Source: Prado023 sp963788325 (lineage in GTDB: Bacteria > Actinomycetota > Actinomycetes > S36-B12 > CAIYMF01). Taken from it: a DNA stretch of 64,000 nucleotides. The position numbers and the translations under genes were made by a program. The notes under the pieces are model-generated. The model saw only the letters and a program-made list of their open reading frames with translations, made no database searches and had not been told where the DNA came from. This document shows positions 41,586 to 51,856 of the stretch, piece by piece (the stretch's first letter is position 1; each line of letters starts with the position of its first letter). Location of the stretch: NCBI GenBank assembly GCA_963788325.1, contig CAWBGJ010000014.1, positions 124,001-188,000 of the forward strand. The letters run 5' to 3'.

Positions 41586-42716
41586 GCCGATGGCGTGCAG
41601 GATCACGGTGCCCGACGCCCGTGCCCGCGACCGCCGCGCTGCCCGGCAGCGCACGCTGACCAAGCCAGCGGGCGCCCTCGGCCGGCTCGAGGAGCTCTCG
41701 GTCTGGTTGTCCGGGGTGACCTGCCAGTGCCCACCTCCGCCGATCACGCCGGCCCGCCCTGGCCATCTTCGCCGGCGACCACGGCGTGGCCCGGACGGCG
41801 GGGACCAGCGCCTACCCGCCGGAGGTCACCGCGCAGATGGTCGCGAACTTCGTGACCGGCGGGGCGGCTGCGACGGTCCTGGCCCGCAACCACGGCGTGC
41901 GACGTGCGGATCGTCGACGTCAGCGTCGACGTCGACTGGGCGACCAGCGATCTGCCGGTGCCCGACGACGTCACCGCACGCCGGATCCGCCGCGGCAGCG
42001 GGTCGATCGACCGCGAGGACGCGATGACCCGAGCGGAGGCGGTCGCCGCCCTGCGGCTCGGCGCCACTGTCGCCGACGAGCTGGTCGACTCCGGTGCTGA
42101 CCTGCTGATCGCCGGCGACATGGGCATCGGGAACACCACGCCGGCGGCGGCACTGGTCGGGCTGCTGGCCGACGTCGACCCGGCCCGGGTCGTCGGCCGC
42201 GGCACCGGCATCGACGACCTGACGTGGATGCGCAAGACGGCGGCAGTCCGCGACGCCATTCGCCGTGGCCGGCCGGTGAAGGGCGATCCGGTGACGCTCC
42301 TGGCAACGGTGGGCGGGCCCGACATCGCGGCCACCACGGGCTTCATGCTCCAGGCCGCGGTTCGGCGCACCCCGGTGCTCCTCGACGGGGTGATCTCCTG
42401 CGCCGCGGCTCTCGTCGCCCATCGGGTCGCATTCCGGGCAGTGCAGTGGTGGTGCGCCTCGCACCGCAGCACCGAGCCCGCCGCGGCTGCGGCCATGGAT
42501 CGCCTCGGCCTCGACCCGCTGGTGGACCTCGGGATGCGTCTGGGCGAGGGAACCGGTGCGCTGGTCGTCCTGCCGCTCGTGCGGGCTGCCGGGGATCTGC
42601 TCCGCGAGATGGCGACCTTCGAGTCCGCCGGGGTCACTGACCGCCCCGGACAAGCTCCGCGATACCCGAAACAGGGGAAGAGGCCGAACCGGGGGAGGCG
42701 AGGCGACGCCCGATGA
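41567..42716 (+). CDS. cobT: nicotinate-nucleotide-dimethylbenzimidazole phosphoribosyltransferase, frame-broken
   Basis: Three shifts break the frame: one base missing near 41597 and one extra base near 41754 and 41900. Corrected, it encodes about 382 residues starting 'MDDLDLSRWR' and containing 'KPAGALGRLEELSVWLSG', 'FAGDHGVARTAGTSAYPPEV', 'DMGIGNTTPAAALVGLL' and the catalytic-region 'RLGEGTGALVVLPLVRAA'. CobT transfers phosphoribose from nicotinate mononucleotide to the lower-ligand base. Its first codons overlap the end of MBL-CobU, and its stop overlaps cobS. Confidence 0.85.
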
Positions 42717-43491
42717 CCGACCGCAACCTCGCGGACGAGGCGCGCTTCGCGATTGGCACCTACACCCGGCTGCCCGTACCCCCGCCGGCCGGCCTTGACG
42801 CCGGATTGCGGGTCGGGGCCTGGCTCTGGGGCCGGTCGTGGGCACCGGGCTCGGCCTCGCCAGCGGCCTGCCGCTGCTGTTCACCGGGGTGGACCTGATC
42901 GCCCGGCTGCTCTCGGCCACCATCGTCGTGGCACTCGCGGCCTGGCTGACTCGAGGGCTGCATTGGGACGGGCTGGCGGACACAGCTGACGGGCTTGGCA
43001 GTGGGACCGCCCCGGAGCAGGCCCGGGCCATCATGTCCCGCTCGGACATCGGTCCATTCGGCGTTCTGGTCCTCGTCTTCACAATCGCCATCCAGGCCCT
43101 GTCCCTGGCTCAACTGCCGGCCGGCACGCCCGCGCTGGCCGCGTGGATCCTCGCCGTGACCCTTGGTCGGTTCGCTGTGTCGCTCGGCTGTGCCTGGTGG
43201 GTCCAGCCCGCCCGGGCGGACGGTTTGGGCGCCCTGGTGGTCGGGTCGGTGACTGCGCGCAGGCTGGCGGTGGCAGGGTTCCTCACGGCCGTCGTGGCAG
43301 TCGTGCAGGCAAGCAGCGGCCTGGTGCCCTGGTCACTTGCCGTGTTCTGGGCGCCGCTGGCAGCCGTGCTGGTCGCGCTCTGGTTGACCACCCTCGCAGC
43401 CCGCCGACTGGGCGGCACAACGGGCGACGTACTCGGGGCGACAAGTGAACTGGCCACCGCCGCCGCCCTGCTTGTGATGGCCCTACGCTGA
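42713..43491 (+). CDS. cobS: adenosylcobinamide-GDP ribazoletransferase (cobalamin synthase), frame-broken
   Basis: One missing base near 42832 separates 'MTDRNLADEARFAIGTYTRLPV' from the rest. Corrected length is about 259 residues with several hydrophobic helices, 'RGLHWDGLADTADGLGSG' (acidic metal-binding motif) and 'ARAIMSRSDIGPFGVL'. CobS joins adenosylcobinamide-GDP to alpha-ribazole at the membrane, the last step after CobU and CobT. It is the last gene of the riboswitch-controlled unit. Confidence 0.9.
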
Positions 43492-43625
43492 CCGTTCGGG
43501 CCTTCGTGTATGAAACCCATCCGATTGTCGATTCCGTACACACCAACGGGGATTGGCCCTGCCCATCGCGTTGAACCGTTTCGGTGGCATGCTCGGGTTC
43601 CTTCCCGAGGTCCCAGGAGCCAGCC

Positions 43626-46030
43626 TTGGCCAGCACCCCCGAACCCGACTCGATCCCGGCCCGCGCCGAAGCCCTCGTCGCGGCCCTGACCCGTGAGCAG
43701 CGCATCGCGCTGGTCAGCGGACGCGACTTCTGGACCACCGAGGGTCTCCTCGGTCAGCTGGAGTCGATCATGCTCACAGACGGTCCCCACGGGCTGCGCC
43801 GGCAGGTCGGCGACTCCGACCACGTGGGCCTGGCCGAGTCGCTGCCGGCCACCTGCTTCCCGACGGCCTGCGGCACTGGCCTGCGACGTGGGATCTCGAC
43901 CTGCTCGCCGAGGTGGGCCGTGCGCTCGGGCGCGAGGCCCGGTCGGCGGACGTGGCGGTGCTGCTGGGACCAGGGCTGAACCTCAAGCGACATCCGCGTG
44001 GTGGTCGGGCGTTCGAGTACTTCTCGGAGGACCGCATACCTGTCCGGGCAGGCTCGCCGCAGCAATGATCCGCGGAATCCAGGCCGAGGGGGTCGCGGCC
44101 TGCGCGAAGCACTTCGCGGCCAACAACCAGGAGACCCATCGGATGGTCGTGGACACGATCATCGACGAGCGGACCCTCCACGAGCTCTACCTGCGTGGAT
44201 TCGAGATCGCGGTGGCCGAGGGTCAGCCCCGCAGGTTGATGACCTCGTACAACCTGGTCAACGGCCAGTACGCCTCGGACTCCACGCACCTGGTCGGGCA
44301 GGTGCTGCGCGACCGCTGGGGGTACGACGGCCTGGTCGTCTCCGACTGGGGCGGCACCAACGACCACGTCGCCGGCCTGGCCGTGGGCATGGACCTCGAG
44401 ATGCCCGGCGGATCAGGGGCCTTCGATGCGCGAGATCGAGGCCGCGGTGGACTCCGGCGCCCTCGACGAGACGGCCCTGAACCGATCTGCGGCGCGGGTG
44501 GCCCGGCTCGCGCTGGGCTGGGCGCTTGCGCGGGCCGAGTTCGAGGGGGAGCCGATCGACCTCGAGGAGCACCACGCGCTGGCCCGCCGGGTCGCGGCCG
44601 CCGGCACGGTGCTGCTGACCAACGACGGGCTCCTGCCGCTGCCGGCGCAGGGCACGATCGCCCTCGTCGGTGCGTTCGCGCGAGGAGCCGCGCTTCCAGG
44701 GTGCGGGCAGCTCGAAGGTCAACCCCACCCAGATCGATGCCCTGCACGAGCAGCTTGTCGCCGGGCTCGGCGAGCGCGCGACGGTCCGCTTCGCAGCCGG
44801 CTACGACGCATGCACCGGTTCGACGACGCCCGCGCTGATGGCCGAAGCCGCAGCGGCTGCGCGCGACGCCGACCGGGTCGTGCTGGTCCTGGGCCTGCCG
44901 GCTGCCTGGGAGACCGAGGCCAGTGACCGACCGGACTGCCGGCTGCCCGAGGGGATGGCGCACCTGACCGAGGTGGTGCTGGATGCGAATCCACGCACCG
45001 CGGTGGTCCTGATGAACGGTGGCCCGGTGGAGCTGCCGTTCGTGACACGACCGGCCGCCCTGCTCGAGGCCTACCTCGGTGGGCAGGCCGGCGGGGCCGC
45101 GCTTGCCGATGTGCTGCTCGGGGTGGCCGAGCCGCGGCGGACGACTGGCCGAGAGCATCGCGGTCTCGACCGCGGACCTGCCCAGCGATCGCAACTTCCC
45201 GGGTGTGACCCGGCAGGTCGAGTACCGCGAGACGTTCCACGTCGGCTACCGGTTCCACGACACCGCGCAGGTGCCCGCCTCGTTCCCGTTCGGCCACGGG
45301 CTGGGCTACTCGACCCACGAGTTCGGGGAGCCGGTGATCGCCGGAACCGGCACTGACCTGGTGGTGACGGTCCCAGTCACCAACACCTGGCGATCGCGAC
45401 GGATCCACGGTGGTGCAGGTGTACCTGGCCGCGCTGGGATCCACGGTGCGTCGGCCCGCCAAGGAACTCGTCGGCTTCGCACGGATCCACCTGGCCGCGG
45501 GGGCGAGCGGCATGGCCACCATCGCCCTGGACCGGCGATCGTTCACAGTGTGGGATGCCGCCGTGGCGGACTGGTTGGTCGAGGCCGGCGCGTACGAGGT
45601 GCTGATCGGTGCGTCCAGCGTCGACATCCGGGGCCGGCGGACCGTGCAGGTCGACTCCCCCGACGTGGTGACTCCTGGCCCGGACGTTGCAGGGAGGGTG
45701 GCCACCGATGCGGAGTTCGCCGCACTGCTCGGGCATCCGGTGCCGGTCCCGCGCGGGCCTCGACCTTTGGATCGCACGTCGACACTGGCCGACGTGTCGA
45801 CCAGCCGTGTCGGCCGGGGCCTGGCGAGCCTGCTCACGGCAGTGCTGTCCCGCCGTGTGCATGTGGACCCCGACGACGACGCCGCGGACATGATGGCCAC
45901 CGTGATGGCTGAGATGCCGCTGCGCGGGTTCGTCCAGATGGCTGGGGGCACGTTGGGCTTCGGCGTGCTCGATCGGGTGATCGCCGTGCTCAACGGCGAC
46001 CCACGCGGGGTGTTGCGACCACGGCGGTAG
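43626..46030 (+). pseudogene. GH3 beta-glucosidase, interrupted by at least seven indels
   Basis: Fragments in all three frames together give a GH3 enzyme: 'LTDGPHGLRRQ', 'KHFAANNQETHRM', 'MTSYNLVNGQYAS', 'VVSDWGGTNDHVAGL' (nucleophile Asp), 'AGTVLLTNDGLLPLP', 'VVLVLGLPAAWETE' and a C-terminal fibronectin-III-like end. Shifts lie near 43884, 44037, 44050, 44430, 44685, 45137 and 45390. Two fit loss of one GC unit from a GCGCGC run. Repairing them gives 802 codons, normal for the family. TTG 43626 has AGGAG 6 nt upstream. This is either decay of a dispensable gene or dense sequence error. Confidence 0.8.
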
Positions 46031-46039
46031 GCCAGCCCC

Positions 46040-46092
46040 GCCCTTGTCTCATCGATCTGGCACTTTGACTGCTGGATCGATGAAACAAGGGC
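46040..46092. terminator. bidirectional hairpin between convergent genes
   Basis: Arms 46040-46057 and 46075-46092 pair at 17 of 18 positions around a 17-nt loop. The hairpin lies between the GH3 stop and the ligD stop, so it can end transcription on both strands. Flanking gatctggc/gccagatc allows an alternative pairing. Confidence 0.7.
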
Positions 46093-46107
46093 CAGATCCC
46101 TGCGGCC

Positions 46108-48948
46108 TCACAGGGGCGGCAGCTCCTGGTGGTCGGTCTGGGCCCCGGCGAACAGGTCACCGACTCGCTCGATCCGGTCCAGCGCGTTGCGGATCGTCCA
46201 CCTATCGCTGCGCAGGTGCGGATCGTCGAGTTCCTCCCACGCGATTGGCATCGAGACCGGGCGCCGGGCCGGGGCCGGATCGCATAGGGGGCGACCAGCG
46301 TCTTGATCGGCGCGTTCTGGGTGTAGTCCAGGCGAGCGCGTCCGCCGCGCTCCTTGGTCGCCCACTGCCAACTGACCAGGTCGGGCACCGTGGCACCGAC
46401 CGCGCGCGAGAGGGCCTCGACCCACGCAGAGGTCTGGGCGTACTCGTAGCGGCCCCGCGTCACCGGGATCCACACCTGGAGGCCGCGGGAGCCGGTGGTC
46501 TTCGGGTAGCCGCGCACACCGAGGTGATCCAACGCCGTGCGGTACAACCGCGCCAGGGTGAGGGTCTGCTCCCAGGCGGTGCTCGTACCAGGATCGATGT
46601 CGATCAGCGCGAAGGTCGGCCGCCACGGGTCGGCCACGGTCGAGGTCCAGGCGTGCACCTCGAAGGCTGCCTGGTTGCCCAACCACGCCAGGGCCGCGAC
46701 CCCATCGACGACCAGGTGGTCGTTGGGCGCTCGCTGCTCATCGCCGCTCAGGCCGGTCTCGCGCCATCGGGTCAACCAGCCCGGCGCCGATGCGGGGATC
46801 GCCTTCTGCCAGAAGCCCGGACGGTCCAGGCCATGCGGGAACCGGTGCAGGTTCACCGGACGCTGGTGCAGGTGCCCCAGCATCGCCGGCGCCACCCGTG
46901 CGAAGTAGGCGATCACCTCCCGTTTAGTGATCGGGGCCTCGCCCGAGTCCGGCCGGGCAGGGAACAGCACCTTGTCCAGGTTGGTCAGGGCCAGGACCTG
47001 GCCGCCGACCTCCCACTGACCCCGCTCGGGCAGCGCCGCCAGCGCCTCAAGCTCCCCGGCCGTGACGGCCGGGGCGAGGTCCGGGCCCCTCGGCGTGGCC
47101 GCAACATCGCCGGGCGGCGTACCCGGTGACCCGCTTGAGGCGATGGCCTCCACTGCCACCTGGCCTGCGTTCTCGAGCCTCCCGCGCCGCCACGGGCCGA
47201 TCCCGGAGGACCGTCCGCGGGTCCCGGCCCAGCTCGATCCCGCGGAAGGCGCCCTGGCGCACCATGCCGTCACGCGACCATCCGCCCAGCGAGGCGCGGA
47301 TCACCAGTTCGGGTCGGACCCACCTGACCTCGGTCGGGCTGCCGCCACCCCACCTCCCCGGCGCCGCGAGGTCCGGAGCGGGGTCGAACGGCGCCTCCTC
47401 GATGGCCAGGGGCGCCAGGGCGGCCAGCAGGCTGGCCCGGGTGCGCTCGGTGAATCCGGTGCCGACCTTGCCCGCGAACCGCAGGACCCCCTCGGCGTCG
47501 TGGACCCCCACGGCCAGTGCGCCGAGCGTGCGCGGCCGGCCACGTTCCGGGGTCCACCCACCGACGACCAGTTCCTGCTCCGCGCGGTTCTTGACCTTGA
47601 TCCAGGTGGCTGCGCGCCGCCCCGGCTCGTAGCGCGACCTGCGGTGCTTGGCCACGATCCCCTCGAGGCCCTGCTCCTGGGCGGCCTGGAGGAAGGCACG
47701 GCCCTCGGCCTCGACGTGGCCGGCGTAGCGGACCGTGTCGCTCTCCCGCAGGACGAGTCGCAGCAGCTTCTTGCGCTCCTCGAGGGGAACATCGATCAGG
47801 CTCCGGCCATCGAGGTGCAGCAGGTCGAACACCTGGTACACCAGCGGGGCAGCAACTCCGGCCCGGCGACCGGTCATCCGTTCGGCGAGCAGGCCGAAGT
47901 CGGGCCGGCCCGCGTCGTCGAGGGCGACCAGCTCGCCGTCGACCACCGCCTCGCGGGCGGCGATCCAGTCCGGTGGTTCGAGCAGGGAGCCTGCATAGTC
48001 GGCGCCATCATTGCCGTTGCGGGTGAACAGCCGCACCATCCCGCCCGACACGACCGCCTCCAGCCGGTAGCCGTCCCACTTGACCTCGAACAGCCACTGC
48101 GGGTCGTCGAAGGCGGCATCGGCCAGGGTCGCGGCCATCGGCTCGACGAACCGGGGCAGCGGCGCGGCCACGGCGGCACCCAGGTCGATCTGCGCCTGAG
48201 CCACCGGCGCCTGGCTGACCCAGATCGCGGGCACGTCGGCGCGAACCTCGTCATTGGTCCGTCCGCTGCGGACGCTGCGCGGGTGGTCGGCAGCAACCCA
48301 GCCGGCCACCGCCTCGCCGTCGCGCTTGTGCAGTAGCAGCCACTGCTCCGACGCGCCGGCGGCCGCCGCTGCGCCAGGGCGCGGGTGAGTGCGCACGAGG
48401 ACGAACCGCCCGCGCACCTTCTCCCCGTGCAGCACGAACTTCAGCTCGCCGGCATCGATGGCCTCACGAGGGTTCGGGGTCTGCGCCTCGGGCGCCCAGC
48501 TCCCCCAGTCCCAGACGGTCACATCGCCGCCGCCGTACTGGCCGGCCGGGATGACCCCCTCGAAGTCGAAGTACTCCAGGGGATGGTCCTCGACGTGCAC
48601 GGCCATCCGGCGGACGGTGGGGTCCAGGCTCGGTCCCTTCGGCACAGCCCAGCTGACCAGCACGCCATCGACCTCGAGGCGCAGGTCGTAGTGCAGCCGG
48701 GTCGCGCGGTGCTTCTGCACGACGAATCGGCGGCCGCCAGTCGGCGGGTTGGTGCCGAGGACCGGCTCGTCGGCAGGGACTGCGTCCGGGCCGGGGGCAG
48801 CGGCGGGGTCAGGGACCGCGGCCGGGCCCGCAGCGTGGTCGCGGCCCACACCGTGGTCTGCTCCCGCGGGAGCCTCGGGACCTGACCCCGGGGCCGGCTC
48901 TGGAGTCCGCGCGAAGTCCCGCTTGCGGCGGTACTCGTCCAGCGGCAT
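46108..48948 (-). CDS. ligD: ATP-dependent DNA ligase LigD (phosphoesterase-ligase-polymerase), frame-broken
   Basis: The protein is about 946 residues after repair of one extra base near 47180 and one missing base near 46260. Order: 3'-phosphoesterase domain (~55-200; 'QKHRATRLHYDLRLEVDG', 'GGGDVTVWDWG'), ATP ligase (~255-560; adenylation Lys in 'LFEVKWDGYRLEA', 'EGIVAKHRRSRYEPG', 'WIKVKNR') and primase-polymerase ('NLDKVLFP', 'HRFPHGLDRPGFWQK', metal 'ALIDIDPG'). M. tuberculosis LigD is Pol-PE-Lig, so the polymerase is at the other end here. It repairs double-strand breaks with Ku, which is not in the window. ATG 48948 follows a GATACT -10-like box. Confidence 0.88.
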
Positions 48949-48955
48949 GGGCGCC

Positions 48956-48961
48956 AGTATC
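48956..48961 (-). promoter_or_regulatory. -10-like element, leaderless promoter of ligD
   Basis: On the minus strand GATACT ends 7 nt before ATG 48948. It supports this start over the ATG 48 nt upstream. Confidence 0.4.
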
Positions 48962-49073
48962 ACCGGCGTCCGCGCGCCGCGTCCACGACTCGACATCAGG
49001 CACGTGCCCCTGGCCAGCTCCGATCGGGCAACGGCCGCCTGTCCGACCCGGGGCCCGCGCTGCGCCCTGGGGG

Positions 49074-50162
49074 CTACTTGGGTGAGCAGTCCACGAACGG
49101 CAGCGTGACGATCCGGGCGGCCACCGCCCGACCACGTACGTCGATGACCACCTCGTCACCGATCGCGAGACCCGGATCGACCAGGGCCAGCGCGACCCCG
49201 ACCTTCAGCGTCGGGGAGAACGTGCCCGACGTCGTCAGACCGACCGGTGCGCCGTCAGGGCGGCTCACGGGCATGTGCGCCCGCGGGATCCCCCGGCCCT
49301 CCATGCGCAGCCCGCGCAGGGCCCGCGGTCGACCGGCGGCTCGCTGGGCGACCAGGGCCGCGCGTCCTTCGAACTGCGCCTTGTCCCATCCGACCGCCCA
49401 GGACAGGCCTGCCTCGACCGGGGTGATCGAGGCCGACAGGTCCTGCCCGTGCAGCGGGTAGCCCATCTCGGTGCGCAGCGTGTCCCGGGCACCAAGTCCG
49501 CACGGGGTCACCGTGCCGGACATCAGGGCCGCCCACAGCGCGGGCAGGCTCCCCGCGCCGAGGATCACTTCATACCCGTGCTCGCCGGTGTATCCCGTCC
49601 GGCACACGAGGACGGGGGCGCCGTCGAAGCTGGCCGTCGTGAACGCCATGTAGGCCAGCTCGAAGTCCGCAGCCAGCAGGCCCAGCGCCACGAGCACGTC
49701 CCGGCTGCCCGGGCCCTGGACGGCGAGGATCCCTTCCCTGAGGTGTCGGTCCTCGACCTGCACGCTCGTCGGCAGTCCCGCGACCAGGGCGTCGCGCACT
49801 GCAGCCGCGTTGGCCGCGTTGGGGACGATCCGGACCTCGTCGTCGCTGATCCGGTAGACGATCAGGTCATCGACGACGCCGCCGGCCGCAGTGCACAGCA
49901 TCGAGTACTGGGCCTGCCCGGGGCCGATCCGGTCGAGGTCGTTGGTCAGGATCGCGTTCAGGGCCGCCACCGCACCCGGCCCGCGCAGCAGCAGCTTGCC
50001 CATGTGCGAGACGTCGAACACTCCCACCGAGGACCGCACAGCGGTGTGCTCGGCGACCACCCCCGTCGGGTACTCGATGGGCATCTCCCAGCCGCCGAAG
50101 TCCGCCATCCTGGCGCCCGCAGCACGGTGGGTCTCGGTCAGTGCGGTCTGTCGCAGGTCCAC
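49074..50162 (-). CDS. gcvT: glycine cleavage system aminomethyltransferase (T protein)
   Basis: The 362-residue protein begins 'DLRQTALTETHRAAGARMADFGGWEMPIEY' (split by position 20), followed by 'GVFDVSHMGKLLL', 'QAQYSMLCTAAGGVVDDLIVYR' and 'RTGYTGEHGYEV', all standard GcvT motifs for tetrahydrofolate and lipoyl-arm binding. It transfers the methylene group from aminomethyl-lipoyl H protein to THF. GTG 50162 is chosen because a TAGGCT -10 lies 7 nt upstream and the conserved N-terminus starts there. It is divergent from pepA. gcvH and gcvP are not adjacent. Confidence 0.95.
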   Translation of the reverse strand: MDLRQTALTETHRAAGARMADFGGWEMPIEYPTGVVAEHTAVRSSVGVFDVSHMGKLLLRGPGAVAALNAILTNDLDRIGPGQAQYSMLCTAAGGVVDDLIVYRISDDEVRIVPNAANAAAVRDALVAGLPTSVQVEDRHLREGILAVQGPGSRDVLVALGLLAADFELAYMAFTTASFDGAPVLVCRTGYTGEHGYEVILGAGSLPALWAALMSGTVTPCGLGARDTLRTEMGYPLHGQDLSASITPVEAGLSWAVGWDKAQFEGRAALVAQRAAGRPRALRGLRMEGRGIPRAHMPVSRPDGAPVGLTTSGTFSPTLKVGVALALVDPGLAIGDEVVIDVRGRAVAARIVTLPFVDCSPK

Positions 50163-50169
50163 GGCCCGG

Positions 50170-50175
50170 AGCCTA
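50170..50175 (-). promoter_or_regulatory. -10 element, leaderless promoter of gcvT
   Basis: TAGGCT on the minus strand ends 7 nt before GTG 50162, within the 39 bp shared with pepA. Confidence 0.55.
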
Positions 50176-50189
50176 CGCGCCGCAGCGCC

Positions 50190-50195
50190 TACTCT
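50190..50195 (+). promoter_or_regulatory. -10 element, leaderless promoter of pepA
   Basis: TACTCT ends 6 nt before ATG 50202, with no ribosome site. Confidence 0.55.
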
Positions 50196-50201
50196 GGGGG
50201 C

Positions 50202-51674
50202 ATGACGACTCCGACGCTGCACGTGAGCACCACGCTGGCCGCTACCGACCTGCTCGTCCTCGGTGTGGCCATCGGTCCTGATGGCCCCCTCGTCCTGGAC
50301 AGCGGAATGGCCGATGTGCAGCGCGAGGCGGTCACCGCGGCAGCCACCGCGATCGGGGCGACGGGCAAGGCCGACGAGGTGCTGCGGCTTCCGGGCGACC
50401 CGTTCGGCCTGCCGCCGCTCATGCTCACCGGCCTCGGGTCCCCCGACGACGCGGAGTACGCCGAGGCCCTGCGCCGGGCCGCCGGCGCCGCGCTGCGGGC
50501 AACCGGCAACCACGCGGCGGTGCAGCTGGCACTGCCCCACGAGGAGCAGGCGGACCTGGTCGAGGCGATCGCACTGGGCGCGTACCTGGGCGCCTACCGC
50601 TACGAGGGCAAGCCGGCTGGGGACCTCGTGACCCCGGAGCACCTGACCGTCCTGACCAGCACCACGCAGGGCCACGATGCCGCGATCCACCGCGCTCAGG
50701 TCATCGGCGAGTCCGTGCACCTGGCCCGCCGGCTCGTGGACACCCCACCCGGGCACCAGCCCCCGGCCGCGCTGGCGGCTGAGGCGGTCGCTGCGGTGGC
50801 AGGCCTGGACGTCGAGGTCGAGGTTCTGGACGAGGCCGCGCTGGCGGACCAGGGATTCGGTGGGATCCTCGCGGTCGGGCAGGGGTCGGCCAACCCCCCT
50901 CGGCTGGTCCGCCTGGCCTACTCCCCGACCAGTTCCACCGGCCACCTGGCGCTGGTGGGCAAGGGGATCACGTTCGACTCCGGCGGGCTGTCGCTCAAAC
51001 CGCCGACCGGGATGGTCACCATGAAGTGCGACATGGCCGGGGCCGCTGCGGTGCTCGCCGCGATCCGGGCGATCGCCGCGCTGGACGTGCCCCTCGCGGT
51101 GACCGCGTATCTCGCGATCGCCGAGAACATGCCCAGCGGCACGGCCCAGCGCCCCGGTGACGTCATCACCGCCTATGGCGGGCGCACCGTCGAGGTGCTC
51201 AACACCGACGCCGAGGGGCGCCTGGTGATGATGGACGCACTGGTCCGCGCGGGCGAGGACGGTCCAGACCGCATCCTCGATGTGGCCACCCTCACGGGCG
51301 CCCAGGTCGTGGCGCTGGGCAACCGGATCGCCGGCGTGATGGGCAACGACGACCAGTGGCGCGACGAGGTGCAGGCCTCGGCGACCGCCGCCGGGGAGCT
51401 GGCCTGGTCGATGCCGATCCCCGAGGAGCTGCGCGCCTCGCTGGACTCCCCGGTCGCGGACCTGGCCAACATCGGCGAGCGGATGGGCGGGATGATGACC
51501 GCCGCGGCATTCCTGCGCGAGTTCGTCGAGGACGAGGTGGCCTGGGCGCATCTGGACATCGCTGGACCGGCCTTCCTGGAGGGCACCCCTTGGGCCTACA
51601 ACGGCAAGGGCGGTACCGGGTTCGGCGTGCGCACCCTGGTGTCGCTGGCCGAGCGGATGTCCGCCCAGCAGTAG
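50202..51674 (+). CDS. pepA: leucyl aminopeptidase, M17 family
   Basis: The 490-residue enzyme has an N-terminal macro-like domain and a C-terminal catalytic domain with 'LVGKGITFDSGGLSLKP' (Lys and Asp metal ligands), 'MKCDMAGAAAVLAAIRA' and the family signature 'NTDAEGRLVMMDAL'. It forms hexamers that release N-terminal residues with two metal ions. The start is set by the -10 box and by the normal length of the N-terminal domain; upstream in-frame sequence is antisense to gcvT. It corresponds to Rv2213 (pepB). Confidence 0.95.
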   Translation: MTTPTLHVSTTLAATDLLVLGVAIGPDGPLVLDSGMADVQREAVTAAATAIGATGKADEVLRLPGDPFGLPPLMLTGLGSPDDAEYAEALRRAAGAALRATGNHAAVQLALPHEEQADLVEAIALGAYLGAYRYEGKPAGDLVTPEHLTVLTSTTQGHDAAIHRAQVIGESVHLARRLVDTPPGHQPPAALAAEAVAAVAGLDVEVEVLDEAALADQGFGGILAVGQGSANPPRLVRLAYSPTSSTGHLALVGKGITFDSGGLSLKPPTGMVTMKCDMAGAAAVLAAIRAIAALDVPLAVTAYLAIAENMPSGTAQRPGDVITAYGGRTVEVLNTDAEGRLVMMDALVRAGEDGPDRILDVATLTGAQVVALGNRIAGVMGNDDQWRDEVQASATAAGELAWSMPIPEELRASLDSPVADLANIGERMGGMMTAAAFLREFVEDEVAWAHLDIAGPAFLEGTPWAYNGKGGTGFGVRTLVSLAERMSAQQ

Positions 51675-51856
51675 GCCGGCCCGCAGCCTCAGTCCGCGGC
51701 CTCCCCCGGCGCCTCACCGTGCGGAAATGGTCGATCCTGATTCGCGGTGGGGTCACGCACGGCACACCGCGAGCGGCGTCTTGCTGGCAGGATGTGGCGT
51801 GCGCCCCTCCGGGTGGGTGGTGAACTGCCCGGTTCCCTGACGAGAAAGGTCCCCAC

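Noticed and set aside
43592..43609. ctcggg-ttcctt-cccgag palindrome as a sugar-regulator operator before the GH3 gene
   Set aside because: The arms are only 6 nt, no LacI-type regulator is adjacent, and such palindromes are expected by chance at this GC content.
50163..51551. Minus-strand frame extending gcvT upstream to 825 residues
   Set aside because: It is antisense to pepA and has the composition of a shadow frame; GcvT homology starts at GTG 50162.
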